64,000 nucleotides of DNA. Origin: Bacillus sp. SA1-12 (lineage in GTDB: Bacteria; Bacillota; Bacilli; Bacillales; Bacillaceae). The number at the start of each line of letters is the position of its first letter. Position 1 is the stretch's first letter. The stretch is from positions 248,001-312,000 of the forward strand of contig NZ_LATZ01000128.1 of assembly GCF_000981385.1 (NCBI RefSeq), in the 5' to 3' direction. The notes beneath the pieces were generated by a model. That model saw nothing but the letters and a program-made list of their open reading frames with translations. It did no database searches and was not told the DNA's origin. The translations under genes were made by a program, and so were the position numbers. Shown here piece after piece: positions 1-10,466 of this stretch.

Positions 1-28
1 ACCTACTTATAGGTTATGTACGTGGTGT

Positions 29-152
29 TGGTGTCTAGCTCCAGCGCCTAGCCCCTCGAGTCATAAGCCACAAAAGAATTGAAGGTAAAGTGCACCTTCT
101 ATTCTTTTGTGTCTTATGCATGTCGGGGCTGAACGAGGCGCTTCCGCTTTTA
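29..152. repeat. Dispersed palindromic intergenic repeat, copy A
   Basis: The element opens with GTGTCTAGCTCCAGCGCC and closes with GGCGCTTCCGCTTTT. Inside it, positions 62-86 and 94-118 form a long, nearly perfect hairpin, with an outer pairing of GCCCC against GGGGC. It fills the space upstream of pyrG. Related copies lie at 1879, 5043, 8474, 32625 and 50882. The closing stem and T run could end transcription arriving from upstream (inference). Confidence 0.8.
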
Positions 153-202
153 AAAGTTCCCAAATGATTTTATTGTCTTTTGTACAAAATAAATATATAT
201 AG

Positions 203-1828
<1,626 letters not shown>

Positions 1829-1836
1829 GAGAAAGC

Positions 1837-1869
1837 AAAAAGCTAACGTCTTTGTACGTTAGCTTTTTT
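1837..1869 (+). terminator. Rho-independent terminator of pyrG
   Basis: The 9 bp stem AGCTAACGT / ACGTTAGCT has a 6 nt loop and is followed by six Ts, just after the pyrG stop codon. Confidence 0.9.
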
Positions 1870-1878
1870 GTATTAATT

Positions 1879-2092
1879 TTCACTTAGATTTTGTGTCTTG
1901 CTCAAGCGCCTAGCGACTAAAACTCCTTATAAGCTAAGTCATCATCGGTCTTAACGGGCAATTAAGAAAGGTAGTGTTTTAGTAAAATTGCTTTATGTAA
2001 CTGCCATAAAGGTCCGTAAGTCTTGCTAACCATCGGATAGCTGGATTAGGAATGCTCTTTTTTGCGTCCATGAGCAAGGCGCTTACGCTTTT
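1879..2092. repeat. Dispersed palindromic intergenic repeat, copy B (long, degenerate)
   Basis: It begins TTTTCACTTAGATTTTGTGT CTTGCTCAAGCGCC and ends GAGCAAGGCGCTTACGCTTTT, matching the ends of the other copies. The interior is longer (about 210 bp) and poorly palindromic, so it is probably a decayed or expanded member. It separates the convergent pyrG and ywjG genes. Confidence 0.65.
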
Positions 2093-2093
2093 C

Positions 2094-2639
2094 TTATAAC
2101 AGCTCATCCTCATATTCATGTAAAATCTCTTTAATGGTAAAGCTTAACGCATAAAAAACATATAAGGAGGTCATTAAAGCAGGAAATCCATATCTTTCCC
2201 CATCTTCATCCGGGATAAGCGGCTGACGAAGCTTTGCATCAATATGCAGGTCGGTGATAGAATCCAAGCCCGATTCCGCATTTTTAATTAAGGCTGAAAC
2301 GCCAACGAGTTGAATTCCTTGGTCGGAAAGAGCCTTAGCAATAGACATTGCTTCCTCATCAGTTGAACGATAGGTAAAAAGCAGCACACGATCTTCTTGT
2401 GAAAGCTCCTTTACCTGCCCATTTTCGTCAAGAAGCGCCTCAGCCTTTTCCAATGGTTCACTGCTTGCCATCGCCTCCAATACGACACCATGGAGCTCCT
2501 TGTATCCGTAAATATATAATTTTCCTTCGCCAATTAAAGCTTGGGCAAGGAGTCTTGCACTGTCTTCTATATTCATCTCTTCTTGATCTTGAATCCGATT
2601 AAGATGTCCGATCAATTGAGTGGTAAAAATTTTCATCAT
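2094..2639 (-). CDS. ywjG: DUF2529 family protein YwjG
   Basis: A 181-residue cytoplasmic protein with no signal peptide. It matches B. subtilis YwjG in position, between pyrG and spo0F and on the opposite strand, and in sequence type (DUF2529). The segments KLYIYGYKE and DRVLLFTYRSTDEEAM look like the alternating strand-helix pattern of a SIS (sugar isomerase) type fold, which hints at sugar-phosphate binding; no activity is known to me. The start has two adjacent Met codons preceded by GGAGAT at good spacing. It is divergent from spo0F. Confidence 0.85.
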   Translation of the reverse strand: MMKIFTTQLIGHLNRIQDQEEMNIEDSARLLAQALIGEGKLYIYGYKELHGVVLEAMASSEPLEKAEALLDENGQVKELSQEDRVLLFTYRSTDEEAMSIAKALSDQGIQLVGVSALIKNAESGLDSITDLHIDAKLRQPLIPDEDGERYGFPALMTSLYVFYALSFTIKEILHEYEDELL

Positions 2640-3118
2640 CGATTATAAGATCTCCTTCCACATTTCCGCTGTATAAGGTATTATAACGAAAAGTATAAAA
2701 ATCTGAAAGAAAAGCAAAGCAGCGCATTTTCAAAATTTGACAAAGATAAGCAGAAATTGTCGACAAATGATCAAAGTCATTTGCAGGAGAAATAAGGTAA
2801 AAAAAGAATTATTAATAAAGGTAAAATAGAGAGTTTTATATCCCAATCTTAAACAGGCAGTAAATAAGCAAGAAAATAGGAGGAATAACTGCCCGTAAAA
2901 ATCCGCTGACCCGCAGTGAGGAATGAAGAATTCCCCACTACGGAAGTCTCACTTTATTCAACGATTTGTATGAAGGCAAATACGAATTATGGACGAAGCC
3001 GATACCAATTCATGTTAAGTACTTTAGAGATCATGTCGCAGTTCATCATTAAAAAGGGCCTTAAAAACCTTTGTACATATTAATTGGGGAAAAAATTAAA
3101 TCGAAGAGGTGTATGGAA
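2640..3118. other. Gene-free region upstream of spo0F
   Basis: A 479 bp AT-rich spacer between divergent ywjG and spo0F. It contains the palindrome TTGTCGACAA at 2757-2766, which resembles overlapping Spo0A boxes with one mismatch each. It also has a small imperfect hairpin at about 2914-2939 (AGTGAGGAAT / ATTCCCCACT). I could not place a confident sigma-A or sigma-H promoter. No open frame with a ribosome site was found. Confidence 0.5.
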
Positions 3119-3499
3119 ATGACAATGTTAAAGGAAAAAATCTTGATTGTAGATGACCAATATGGAATTCGAATTTTATTAAACGAGGTTTTTCAAAAAG
3201 AGGGCTATCAAACGTTTCAAGCTGCCAGTGGTTTCCAAGCTTTGGAAATTGTTGAAAAACATTCCCCTGACTTAGTATTACTTGATATGAAAATTCCAGG
3301 TATGGATGGAATTGAGATTTTAAAACGAATGAAAGTAGTTGACCAGGATATTCGCGTGATTATTATGACGGCTTATGGCGAATTAGATATGATTCAGGAA
3401 GCAAAGGATCTAGGGGCACTTACTCATTTTGCAAAGCCGTTTGACATTGATGAAATTCGTGATGCCGTAAAAAAGTACTTACCAATTAAAACCAACTAA
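3119..3499 (+). CDS. spo0F: Sporulation phosphorelay response regulator Spo0F
   Basis: A single-domain response regulator that receives phosphate from sporulation histidine kinases and passes it to Spo0B, and so to Spo0A. The 126 residues form only a receiver domain: the acidic pair in ILIVDDQYG, phospho-acceptor Asp56 in [10 protein letters not shown], the conserved Thr in IIMTAYG and Lys in FAKPFD. There is no output domain, as expected. Three Met codons are close together. I chose ATG 3119 because the AAGAGGTG ribosome site is about 8 nt upstream, whereas ATG 3113 is almost against it. The sequence is very close to B. subtilis Spo0F. Confidence 0.95.
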   Translation: MTMLKEKILIVDDQYGIRILLNEVFQKEGYQTFQAASGFQALEIVEKHSPDLVLLDMKIPGMDGIEILKRMKVVDQDIRVIIMTAYGELDMIQEAKDLGALTHFAKPFDIDEIRDAVKKYLPIKTN

Positions 3500-3678
3500 A
3501 AACATTATATTACCCAAATATATGTCGAAATGTTGCCGATTTTCGAAGAAATTGGTATGCTATTAAATGTGAAAAGTATCATGTTGACTCTACATATTCG
3601 TGAATATTCTGGTCAAGCTAGGTATGATATACTTTTCTGTATCAGAAAATAAGGTTCATTTTTAGGAGGATTTTCGAT

Positions 3679-4536
3679 ATGCCTTTAGTTTCAATGACAG
3701 AAATGTTAAACAAAGCAAAAGACGAAGGTTATGCGGTTGGGCAATTTAACGTGAATAACCTTGAGTTTGCTCAAGCAATTCTTCAAGCAGCAGAAGAAGA
3801 AAAATCACCAGTTATCCTTGGTGTTTCTGAAGGTGCAGGACGCTATATCGGCGGTTTCAAAACAGTTGTAAAAATGGTTGAAGGTCTTATTGAAGACTAT
3901 AAAATCACTGTACCTGTAGCTATTCACCTTGACCACGGTTCAAGCTTTGACAAATGTAAAGAAGCAATCGATGCTGGATTTACTTCCGTTATGATTGATG
4001 CTTCACACCACCCATTTGAAGAAAACGTTGAAACAACTACTAAAGTTGTTGAGTATGCTCATTCAAAAGGCGTTTCTGTTGAAGCTGAGCTAGGTACTGT
4101 TGGTGGACAAGAGGATGACGTTGTAGCAGAGGGCGTAATTTATGCAGATCCTCAAGAATGTGCAGAACTTGTTAAACGTACAGGTATTGACTGCTTAGCA
4201 CCGGCACTAGGTTCTGTTCACGGACCATACAAAGGCGAGCCAAACCTTGGCTACAAAGAAATGGAAGAAATTGCGAACCTTACAAATATGCCATTAGTTC
4301 TTCACGGCGGAACTGGTATCCCAACAAAAGATATCCAAAAAGCTATTTCTTTCGGTACGGCAAAAATCAACGTTAACACTGAAAACCAAATTGCTTCAGC
4401 AAAAGTGGTTCGTGAAGTGTTGGCTGCAAAACCAAATGAATATGATCCACGTAAATACTTAGGACCAGCTCGTGACGCGATTAAGGAAACAGTAATCGGC
4501 AAAATGCGCGAATTCGGTTCTTCAAACAAAGCTTAA
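3679..4536 (+). CDS. fbaA: Class II fructose-1,6-bisphosphate aldolase
   Basis: Zinc-dependent aldolase that cleaves fructose-1,6-bisphosphate to dihydroxyacetone phosphate and glyceraldehyde-3-phosphate in glycolysis, and does the reverse in gluconeogenesis. The 285 residues match the B. subtilis enzyme. Metal and substrate motifs include HLDHG (His83, Asp85, His86), the later LHGGTG and the phosphate-binding KINVNTE. A strong AGGAGGATT ribosome site precedes the ATG. It follows spo0F as in B. subtilis, but the tal gene usually found next is absent. Confidence 0.96.
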   Translation: MPLVSMTEMLNKAKDEGYAVGQFNVNNLEFAQAILQAAEEEKSPVILGVSEGAGRYIGGFKTVVKMVEGLIEDYKITVPVAIHLDHGSSFDKCKEAIDAGFTSVMIDASHHPFEENVETTTKVVEYAHSKGVSVEAELGTVGGQEDDVVAEGVIYADPQECAELVKRTGIDCLAPALGSVHGPYKGEPNLGYKEMEEIANLTNMPLVLHGGTGIPTKDIQKAISFGTAKINVNTENQIASAKVVREVLAAKPNEYDPRKYLGPARDAIKETVIGKMREFGSSNKA

Positions 4537-4545
4537 TAGCAATAT

Positions 4546-4573
4546 GGCCGCCTTTTCCTAAAGGCGGTTATAT
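4546..4573 (+). terminator. Hairpin after fbaA
   Basis: GCCGCCTTT pairs with AAAGGCGGT directly after the fbaA stop. The following T tract is weak, so this may be a stabilising or partial terminator. Confidence 0.6.
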
Positions 4574-4645
4574 TCTGAAAATTGAGAAAGCGCTAACAAA
4601 CAGCGCCTGTCGTTACCTAGCTGACCAATTATCACGATCTTATAA

Positions 4646-4682
4646 AAAACGGACTTGCAGATGCTAGTTCGTTTTATTTTTT
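4646..4682 (+). terminator. Second terminator downstream of fbaA
   Basis: AAAACGGACT pairs with AGTTCGTTTT (one G-T pair), followed by a T-rich run. It probably backs up the first hairpin. Confidence 0.6.
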
Positions 4683-5042
4683 GAAATAGCGTCGGAAAAT
4701 GACCTCCTGATTTCAACTCCTCAAATCACTTAAAATGGGTACTTTCTTCTTAAAAGAAGATTTCTTTGTAGTAAAACGTTGTTGTCCCGCTTAATAGATG
4801 GTTTAATAATAATAAGTATATTTTTTAAGTTATATTTAAAGTACATTGTTGATTTTGCCATTAGGTTGATTGGCGTCTTAAGCAAAAATAAACAGGGATG
4901 TTTAATTAATCCTACTTTTAATAATGAATGATAGGTTTGTTCTTGTTGCTGAAAACACTGCCTTAAAGGGAAGTTTCATAAATCTAGTTAAGTAATGTAT
5001 TTCCAAACGCATAAAAGGAAATAAAAGAGATAACAGCTTGTA

Positions 5043-5156
5043 TTTTTACTTAGTTTAGGTGGCTAGCTCCAGGCAAATAGGACTTACAGGTAAATAACAC
5101 CTTCTATTCCTATTCGTCTTATGCTTGTCGCCGAATGCTAAGTGCCTTACGCTTTT
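5043..5156. repeat. Dispersed palindromic intergenic repeat, copy C
   Basis: It starts TTTTTACTTAGTTTAGGTGG, continues with CTAGCTCC, and ends GTGCCTTACGCTTTT. Arms inside (AATAGGACTTACAGG against CCTATTCGTCTTATG) pair only partly. It is shorter than copy A. Confidence 0.7.
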
Positions 5157-5375
5157 CAGTTAATAAGAACTAAACCTTTCCCCATAAGAGATTTTCTAAT
5201 CTTATATCGGAAAAATTTTTGTTGACAAGAGATGTCCTTTATTCGGAAAACATGATGGCTAAGGAAGGTTAGGCATATTTCGTCTGAAGTGTATACATAT
5301 AGTATGTGCGAATTTGTGCAAAGCTCACCCTCCATGTTCTTTCCGGAGGTCAACTTCATAAGAAGGGAGACTATC

Positions 5376-6665
5376 ATGGAAAAATTAAAAGTTGCCGGTG
5401 GAGATTTACTGAAAGGTACCGTAAATATTAGCGGGGCAAAAAATAGTGCGGTAGCACTGATTCCTGCGACAATATTAGCTGATTCTGTCGTCACGATCGA
5501 GGGATTACCAAACATTTCCGATGTGCAAATACTCGGAGATCTATTGGAGGAAATCGGCGGAAAGGTAGAATTGAAAGATCATGAAATGGTGGTTGATCCA
5601 TCATCAATGATTTCAATGCCGTTGCCAAATGGAAAAGTAAAAAAACTGCGGGCATCGTACTACTTAATGGGAGCAATGCTTGGTCGGTTTAAAAAAGCTG
5701 TGATTGGGCTGCCGGGCGGATGTCATCTAGGTCCACGACCAATTGATCAGCATATTAAAGGGTTTGAAGCATTAGGTGCACAGGTAACAAATGAACAAGG
5801 TGCGATCTACCTACGGGCAGAAGAACTCCGCGGCGCACGAATCTATTTAGATGTTGTTAGTGTTGGTGCAACTATTAATATTATGCTTGCGGCTGTATTG
5901 GCAAAGGGAAGAACAATTATTGAAAACGCTGCAAAAGAACCGGAAATCATTGATGTTGCCACATTGCTGACAAGTATGGGAGCGAAAATTAAAGGAGCAG
6001 GAACAGACGTTATTCGAATCGATGGAGTTGAAAAACTTCATGGCTGCCGTCATTCGATTATCCCTGACCGAATTGAAGCAGGAACTTATATGATTATTGG
6101 GGCTGCGATGGGAAAAGAAGTCATGATTGATAATGTCATCCCATTACATTTGGAATCCCTTATTGCGAAGCTTAGAGAAATGGGGCTGCACATTGAAACA
6201 AGCAATGATCAAATCTTAATTATCGGCGGTCAAAAGGAGCTGAAGGCCGTTGATATTAAAACGCTCGTTTACCCTGGATTCCCGACAGATCTTCAACAGC
6301 CGTTCACCTCTCTCTTAACAAAAGCATCTGGGACAAGTGTTGTAACAGATACAATTTATTCTGCAAGATTTAAGCATATTGATGAACTGAGAAGAATGGG
6401 AGCTACTATAAAGGTTGAAGGCCGTTCAGCTATTGTTTCTGGTCCAACAAAATTACAAGGTGCAAAGGTAAAAGCAAGTGATTTACGTGCGGGTGCCGCG
6501 CTTGTATGTGCAGGGCTTATGGCAGATGGTGTGACGGAAATAACCGGACTAGAGCATATTGATCGTGGCTATAGTCAGCTCGTTGAAAAGCTTTCAGGGC
6601 TTGGTGCAACCATTTGGCGCGAAAAATTATCGGATAAAGAAATCGAGCAATTGCAAAATTCTTAA
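5376..6665 (+). CDS. murZ: UDP-N-acetylglucosamine 1-carboxyvinyltransferase, MurZ/MurAB type
   Basis: Transfers enolpyruvate from PEP to UDP-GlcNAc, the committed first step of peptidoglycan precursor synthesis. It is 429 residues, with catalytic Cys116 in [11 protein letters not shown], the fosfomycin target residue. The true start is ATG 5376 after GAAGGGAGA; the longer upstream frame has no initiation signal. Gene position (before rho) matches murAB/murZ of B. subtilis, and a second paralogue, murAA, lies at 49.3 kb. Low-GC Gram-positives commonly carry both; the second copy is usually the minor one. Confidence 0.93.
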   Translation: MEKLKVAGGDLLKGTVNISGAKNSAVALIPATILADSVVTIEGLPNISDVQILGDLLEEIGGKVELKDHEMVVDPSSMISMPLPNGKVKKLRASYYLMGAMLGRFKKAVIGLPGGCHLGPRPIDQHIKGFEALGAQVTNEQGAIYLRAEELRGARIYLDVVSVGATINIMLAAVLAKGRTIIENAAKEPEIIDVATLLTSMGAKIKGAGTDVIRIDGVEKLHGCRHSIIPDRIEAGTYMIIGAAMGKEVMIDNVIPLHLESLIAKLREMGLHIETSNDQILIIGGQKELKAVDIKTLVYPGFPTDLQQPFTSLLTKASGTSVVTDTIYSARFKHIDELRRMGATIKVEGRSAIVSGPTKLQGAKVKASDLRAGAALVCAGLMADGVTEITGLEHIDRGYSQLVEKLSGLGATIWREKLSDKEIEQLQNS

Positions 6666-7149
6666 AAATAGTTTCAGGGATGTTGCACTTATTTAGAGCA
6701 TGAGGGACAAGCTATTCTTCTGTTAAGTGCGCAAAAGCTTTCTATTTATGACAGATATAGCCTTACTAAAAAGAAAACTTTTAAATTAGATAAAAGATAG
6801 ATACCTGCAAAATGGAAAAGCGAGGTTTTAAAATCTCGCTTTCTCCTGGTAATAACCCCATACTTCTATGTGATTTTCCAAAAAAGATTGATTAAATCTG
6901 TGAAATAGGGTAAAAATAAAGAGTGCTGCATTGAATGAATTACTGCAAAATCTGCTTCAAGCTCACCTTCATTTTCCTTCTCGATCCAATTGTGCAAGAT
7001 ATTTCTTCATTCGTATAAATGATGGTAAATCTCTTATTGAGTTATATAATAATCGGATACATTTTTTTATTACCAGCAGAAATGAATTTGACAATCGATA
7101 GATGGAAAACAACCGAATAAAATTGAAAAATAAAAAGAGTGGTGTTTTT
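6666..7149. other. Gene-free region where glpX (ywjI) would be expected
   Basis: A 484 bp AT-rich spacer between murZ and rho. B. subtilis carries the class II fructose-bisphosphatase gene ywjI (glpX) here. I see no remnant of it, only a terminator at 6817-6843 and the probable rho leader. Confidence 0.65.
6817..6843 (+). terminator. Terminator between murZ and rho
   Basis: AAAGCGAG pairs with CTCGCTTT around an AT-rich loop, followed by a short T/C run. It lies about 150 nt past murZ. Confidence 0.6.
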
Positions 7150-8421
7150 ATGAATCAAGTTTCAATTTCTTCATTAGAACATATGAAACTAAAAGAATTA
7201 TATGAGCTTGCCCGTCATTTTAAAATTTCCTATTACAGCAAGCTAACGAAAAAGGAATTAATTTTTGCCATTTTAAAGGCAAACGCTGAACAAGAGGATC
7301 TTTTGTTTATGGAAGGTGTCTTAGAAATCATCCAATCGGAAGGCTTTGGTTTCTTAAGACCAATCAATTACTCACCGAGCTCTGAGGACATCTACATTTC
7401 GGCTTCACAAATCAGACGTTTTGATTTGAGAAATGGGGACAAGGTTTCCGGTAAGGTACGACCTCCAAAAGAAAATGAGCGCTACTACGGCTTGCTCCAT
7501 GTAGAAGCAGTTAATGGTGAAGACCCTGAAACGGCTAAAGAGCGTGTGCACTTCCCAGCGTTAACTCCTCTCTATCCAGATAGACAAATTTACCTTGAAA
7601 CAAAACCAAACTATCTATCAACTAGAATCATGGATTTAATTGCACCGGTAGGTTTTGGTCAGCGCGGACTAATCGTTGCTCCTCCTAAAGCCGGTAAGAC
7701 GATGCTGTTAAAAGAAATCGCAAACAGTATTACTACCAATAATCCTGAAGCAGAGCTAATTGTTCTATTGATCGATGAGAGACCGGAAGAGGTAACAGAT
7801 ATTGAACGCTCAGTAGCAGGAGATGTTGTCAGCTCTACGTTCGATGAAGTGCCAGAAAATCATATAAAAGTGGCAGAGCTCGTCCTTGAACGCGCAATGC
7901 GCCTTGTTGAACATAAAAAGGATGTTATTATTCTTATGGATAGCATCACACGCTTGGCGCGTGCATATAACCTGGTTATTCCGCCAAGCGGCCGTACATT
8001 ATCAGGCGGTATCGACCCAGCTGCTTTCCATCGTCCAAAACGATTCTTTGGTGCAGCACGGAATATTGAAGAGGGCGGAAGCTTGACCATTCTAGCAACT
8101 GCATTAGTTGATACTGGTTCCCGTATGGATGACGTCATTTATGAGGAGTTCAAAGGAACGGGTAATATGGAGCTTCATCTTGATCGCTCACTTGCAGAAA
8201 AACGCATCTTCCCAGCAATCGATATCCGTCGTTCTGGAACAAGAAAAGAAGAGCTGCTTATTCCGAAGGATCACCTTGATAAGCTATGGGCTATTCGCAA
8301 ATCAATGGCAGATACTCCGGACTTTATCGAGAAGTTCTTAAGAAAATTGCGCCAAACAAAATCAAATGAAGAATTCTTCAGTCAATTAGATGCTGAAATG
8401 AAGACTGCTAGAAATAGGTAG
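7150..8421 (+). CDS. rho: Transcription termination factor Rho
   Basis: Hexameric RNA-dependent ATPase that terminates transcription, including pervasive antisense transcription in Bacillus. The 423 residues show an N-terminal Rho-N helical domain ([13 protein letters not shown]), a cold-shock-type RNA-binding domain (GFGFLRP) and a RecA-type ATPase with Walker A APPKAGKT (about residues 177-184) and Walker [12 protein letters not shown] use ATG 7150, giving [16 protein letters not shown], which matches the start of B. subtilis Rho; the 48 nt longer frame lacks a ribosome site. The spacer upstream could host rho autoregulation (inference). Confidence 0.96.
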   Translation: MNQVSISSLEHMKLKELYELARHFKISYYSKLTKKELIFAILKANAEQEDLLFMEGVLEIIQSEGFGFLRPINYSPSSEDIYISASQIRRFDLRNGDKVSGKVRPPKENERYYGLLHVEAVNGEDPETAKERVHFPALTPLYPDRQIYLETKPNYLSTRIMDLIAPVGFGQRGLIVAPPKAGKTMLLKEIANSITTNNPEAELIVLLIDERPEEVTDIERSVAGDVVSSTFDEVPENHIKVAELVLERAMRLVEHKKDVIILMDSITRLARAYNLVIPPSGRTLSGGIDPAAFHRPKRFFGAARNIEEGGSLTILATALVDTGSRMDDVIYEEFKGTGNMELHLDRSLAEKRIFPAIDIRRSGTRKEELLIPKDHLDKLWAIRKSMADTPDFIEKFLRKLRQTKSNEEFFSQLDAEMKTARNR

Positions 8422-8473
8422 GGTTTTGAGCTAGGCGATATCGTATTGTTCAAAAATATTTTTTTGAACATAG

Positions 8474-8600
8474 TGTCGGAGTCTAGCTCCATCGTCTAGC
8501 TTTGCAAGTCTAGCCACTTATGAATTGAAGGTAAAAAAAACACCTTCTATTTATAAGCGTTTTATGCTTGTCGGGGCTGGACAAGGCGCTTCCGCTTTTT
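8474..8600. repeat. Dispersed palindromic intergenic repeat, copy D
   Basis: It begins GTGTCGGAGTCTAGCTCC and ends CAAGGCGCTTCCGCTTTT, with the internal hairpin ACTTATGAATTGAAGGT against ACCTTCTATTTATAAGCG. It closely parallels copy A, including the TCGGGGCTG right arm. Confidence 0.8.
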
Positions 8601-8619
8601 AGTAATATTTAACTTCAGC

Positions 8620-8648
8620 TTGCTTTTACTCTTAGCACTTGTTATAAT
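8620..8648 (+). promoter_or_regulatory. Sigma-A promoter of rpmE
   Basis: TTGCTT (8620-8625), a 17 bp spacer, then TATAAT (8643-8648). The predicted start at about 8655 leaves a leader of roughly 95 nt. Leaders of L31 genes are often autoregulated by the ribosomal protein; whether this one is cannot be told from sequence. Confidence 0.75.
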
Positions 8649-8748
8649 TTCATCATGTGCTTTTCTAGAAATGATATCGTCAATCGGACGAGTCACCTAG
8701 ATATTTAACTCTGTTTCAGATGATTCAGGGCGGAAGGAGATGAAAAGA

Positions 8749-8955
8749 ATGAAAACAGGAATTCATCCAAACTTTAAAAAGGTTATGGTGAAATGCGCTT
8801 GTGGTAACGAATTCGAAACAGGATCTGTATTACAAGAGATCAAAGTTGAGGTTTGTTCTGAGTGCCATCCATTCTACACAGGACGTCAAAAATTTGCAGA
8901 TGCAGGTGGACGTGTAGATAAATTCAATAAAAAATACGGCCTTAAACAACAGTAA
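8749..8955 (+). CDS. rpmE: 50S ribosomal protein L31, zinc-binding type
   Basis: Large-subunit ribosomal protein at the central protuberance, bridging to the 30S head. The 68 residues begin [12 protein letters not shown]. Four cysteines in KCACG and CSECHPF form the zinc ribbon of the C+ form, the type replaced by YtiA-like paralogues under zinc starvation in Bacillus. I selected ATG 8749, not the in-frame ATG 8740, because the GGAAGGAG ribosome site ends right at 8739. The gene lies between rho and tdk as in B. subtilis. Confidence 0.95.
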   Translation: MKTGIHPNFKKVMVKCACGNEFETGSVLQEIKVEVCSECHPFYTGRQKFADAGGRVDKFNKKYGLKQQ

Positions 8956-8968
8956 TAAAGGTTTTTCC

Positions 8969-9002
8969 AACAGGCAAGACGAACTGCTCTTGCCTGTTTT
9001 TT
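8969..9002 (+). terminator. Terminator of rpmE
   Basis: AACAGGCAAGA pairs with TCTTGCCTGTT, followed by a T run; a strong intrinsic terminator. Confidence 0.9.
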
Positions 9003-9192
9003 CACGCCAACTTTTTGCGGCGTTCTATGATCATTGTTCAGTTATAATGGTTATCCTACATATAAAAGGTAGGTATATTTAAAATTATATTGATTCCATG
9101 GCAAACATGTCTATATAGATAATGAAGGTACCAATGAACGGTACGGTCAATCGACTCGGAAAGCATTGACGACGAAGGGAGAGGCCGTTTTC

Positions 9193-9807
9193 ATGTATGT
9201 AATGAAACAAAGTGGATGGCTTGAAATGATATGCGGCAGCATGTTTTCAGGCAAATCGGAGGAGCTCATCCGCAGAGTGCGAAGAGCGCAATTTGCAAAG
9301 CAAGAGGTTAAGGTTTTTAAGCCGGTCATCGATAACCGATATAGTGAAGAAGAGGTTGTGTCCCATAATGGCACAGCCATCGTTTGTAAACCAATTGCCT
9401 CATCTATTGAGATCTTGGAATATATTTCCGAAAAAACAGATGTTATCGCTGTTGACGAAGTTCAGTTTTTTGATGAACAGATTTGTGAAGTATTAACACT
9501 CCTTGCAAATCAAGGCTACCGTGTCATAGCAGCTGGCTTGGATCAGGACTTTAGAGGAGAACCGTTTAGCGTTGTGCCGAAATTATTGGCTATCGCGGAA
9601 CTGGTGACAAAGCTTCAAGCCGTTTGCTCAGTTTGCGGATCGCCTGCAAGCCGTACGCAACGACTGATCAATGGCAAACCTGCTTCCTATCACGATCCCA
9701 TCATTTTAGTGGGTGCCTCTGAATCCTATGAACCTAGATGCAGACATCACCACGAAGTACCAGGATCTCCAGTGAGAGATTTTAAGAAAGAGAACAGCAC
9801 TACGTAA
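9193..9807 (+). CDS. tdk: Thymidine kinase
   Basis: Phosphorylates thymidine (and deoxyuridine) with ATP in pyrimidine salvage. It is 204 residues of the type II thymidine kinase fold, with P-loop [10 protein letters not shown] at about residues 15-24, catalytic Glu in VDEVQFFD, and zinc ligands in [13 protein letters not shown] and CRHHHE. ATG 9193 (MYVMKQSGW) matches the B. subtilis start and sits about 8 nt after GGGAGAGG; the TTG at 9166 has no ribosome site. A terminator follows. Confidence 0.95.
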   Translation: MYVMKQSGWLEMICGSMFSGKSEELIRRVRRAQFAKQEVKVFKPVIDNRYSEEEVVSHNGTAIVCKPIASSIEILEYISEKTDVIAVDEVQFFDEQICEVLTLLANQGYRVIAAGLDQDFRGEPFSVVPKLLAIAELVTKLQAVCSVCGSPASRTQRLINGKPASYHDPIILVGASESYEPRCRHHHEVPGSPVRDFKKENSTT

Positions 9808-9827
9808 TCGTTGATATAGAATGGAGA

Positions 9828-9862
9828 GCACCATGCCTGAATGAAAGGCTTGGTGTTTTTTT
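9828..9862 (+). terminator. Terminator of tdk
   Basis: CACCATGCCT pairs with AGGCTTGGTG (one mismatch), followed by seven Ts. Confidence 0.85.
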
Positions 9863-9917
9863 ATGGACTTTTCTTCGAAATGGCAGAGGGTTTGAATCAG
9901 TGAGGAATGGGTTTATT

Positions 9918-10112
9918 GGCGGGAATGAGTTTTTCGGCGGGAAGTGAAAAATTCCAGCGCCGCACAGGAAAATTTCAGCGAGTTTCAGGTAGATATCGGC
10001 GCTGTTGAGGGGGAAATCAGCGCAAGTCTTACATAATCATCGTCAATACAGTGCTAGTTGCCACGTATCATCGTCAATACAGTGCTAGTTGCCACGTATC
10101 ATCGCTAATACA
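9918..10112. repeat. Short-period intergenic repeat array
   Basis: The core TCGGCG/TCAGCG recurs with its GGCG or AGCG at 9918, 9936, 9956, 9977, 9998 and 10019, that is every 18-21 bp. A perfect 31 bp unit (starting ATCATCGTCAATAC) then begins at 10036, 10067 and, in part, at 10098. A degenerate copy of the 31 bp unit reappears at 10259. There are no unique spacers, so this is not a CRISPR array. Confidence 0.75.
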
Positions 10113-10377
10113 TCGATATCAGCGCAAGGACCATTATCATTATTGGCCACATGGAAATTAGTGCAGACCCTCGTATCATGGAAGGAAATTCCTAAAAGTA
10201 GCTTCTCTTAAGTCCCACAAATAAGCGTTAATTCAAGGATATCAGTCCAAGCCCGCCAATCATCGCCAGTACAACGCTATTAGCATGAATTCCCATTTTA
10301 GCCTAGATCCACTACTCAAAAAACCGTACAATCCCAAACGAAATACCCTTAACTTAAATTTACTAAAGATTAAAAAT

Positions 10378-10431
10378 ATAACAGAAAATTTACACTACTT
10401 TTAAATTTCGTTTACAAAATTCGATTAATAT
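10378..10431 (+). promoter_or_regulatory. PhoP-type box and -10 element
   Basis: Four hexamers lie at exact 11 bp steps: ATAACA (10378), TTTACA (10389), TTTAAA (10400) and TTTACA (10411). Nine nt later comes TAATAT (10426-10431), a good -10. Known Bacillus Pho promoters carry TT(A/T/C)ACA repeats with 5 bp spacers at about -60 to -20 and often no -35. The same layout occurs before the alkaline phosphatase at 30278-30331. Confidence 0.75.
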
Positions 10432-10466
10432 TAACATGAATATACATAATTTTTAGGAGGATAGTC

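Larger units (their letters stand above)
4537..5375. other. Gene-free region where tal (ywjH) would be expected
   Basis: An 839 bp AT-rich region between fbaA and murZ. It holds two hairpins after fbaA and a dispersed repeat (5043-5156). B. subtilis has tal (ywjH) at this junction. Reading all frames I found no remnant of a transaldolase here. Confidence 0.7.
8422..8748. other. rho-rpmE intergenic region
   Basis: A 327 bp region that holds a dispersed repeat (8474-8600) followed by the rpmE promoter and leader. No other gene is seen. Confidence 0.7.
9808..10466. other. Long intergenic region with periodic DNA and Pho-type promoter
   Basis: A 659 bp region. It holds the tdk terminator, a decayed array with about 21 bp period (9918-10030), a 31 bp tandem repeat (10036-10112), further degenerate copies to about 10290, and then the PhoP-type promoter of the giant surface protein. 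No coding frame is supported. Confidence 0.8.

Noticed and set aside
4683-5042. Degenerate transaldolase gene
   Set aside because: No frame shows transaldolase motifs such as the Schiff-base Lys region or the DTAN start, even allowing frameshifts.
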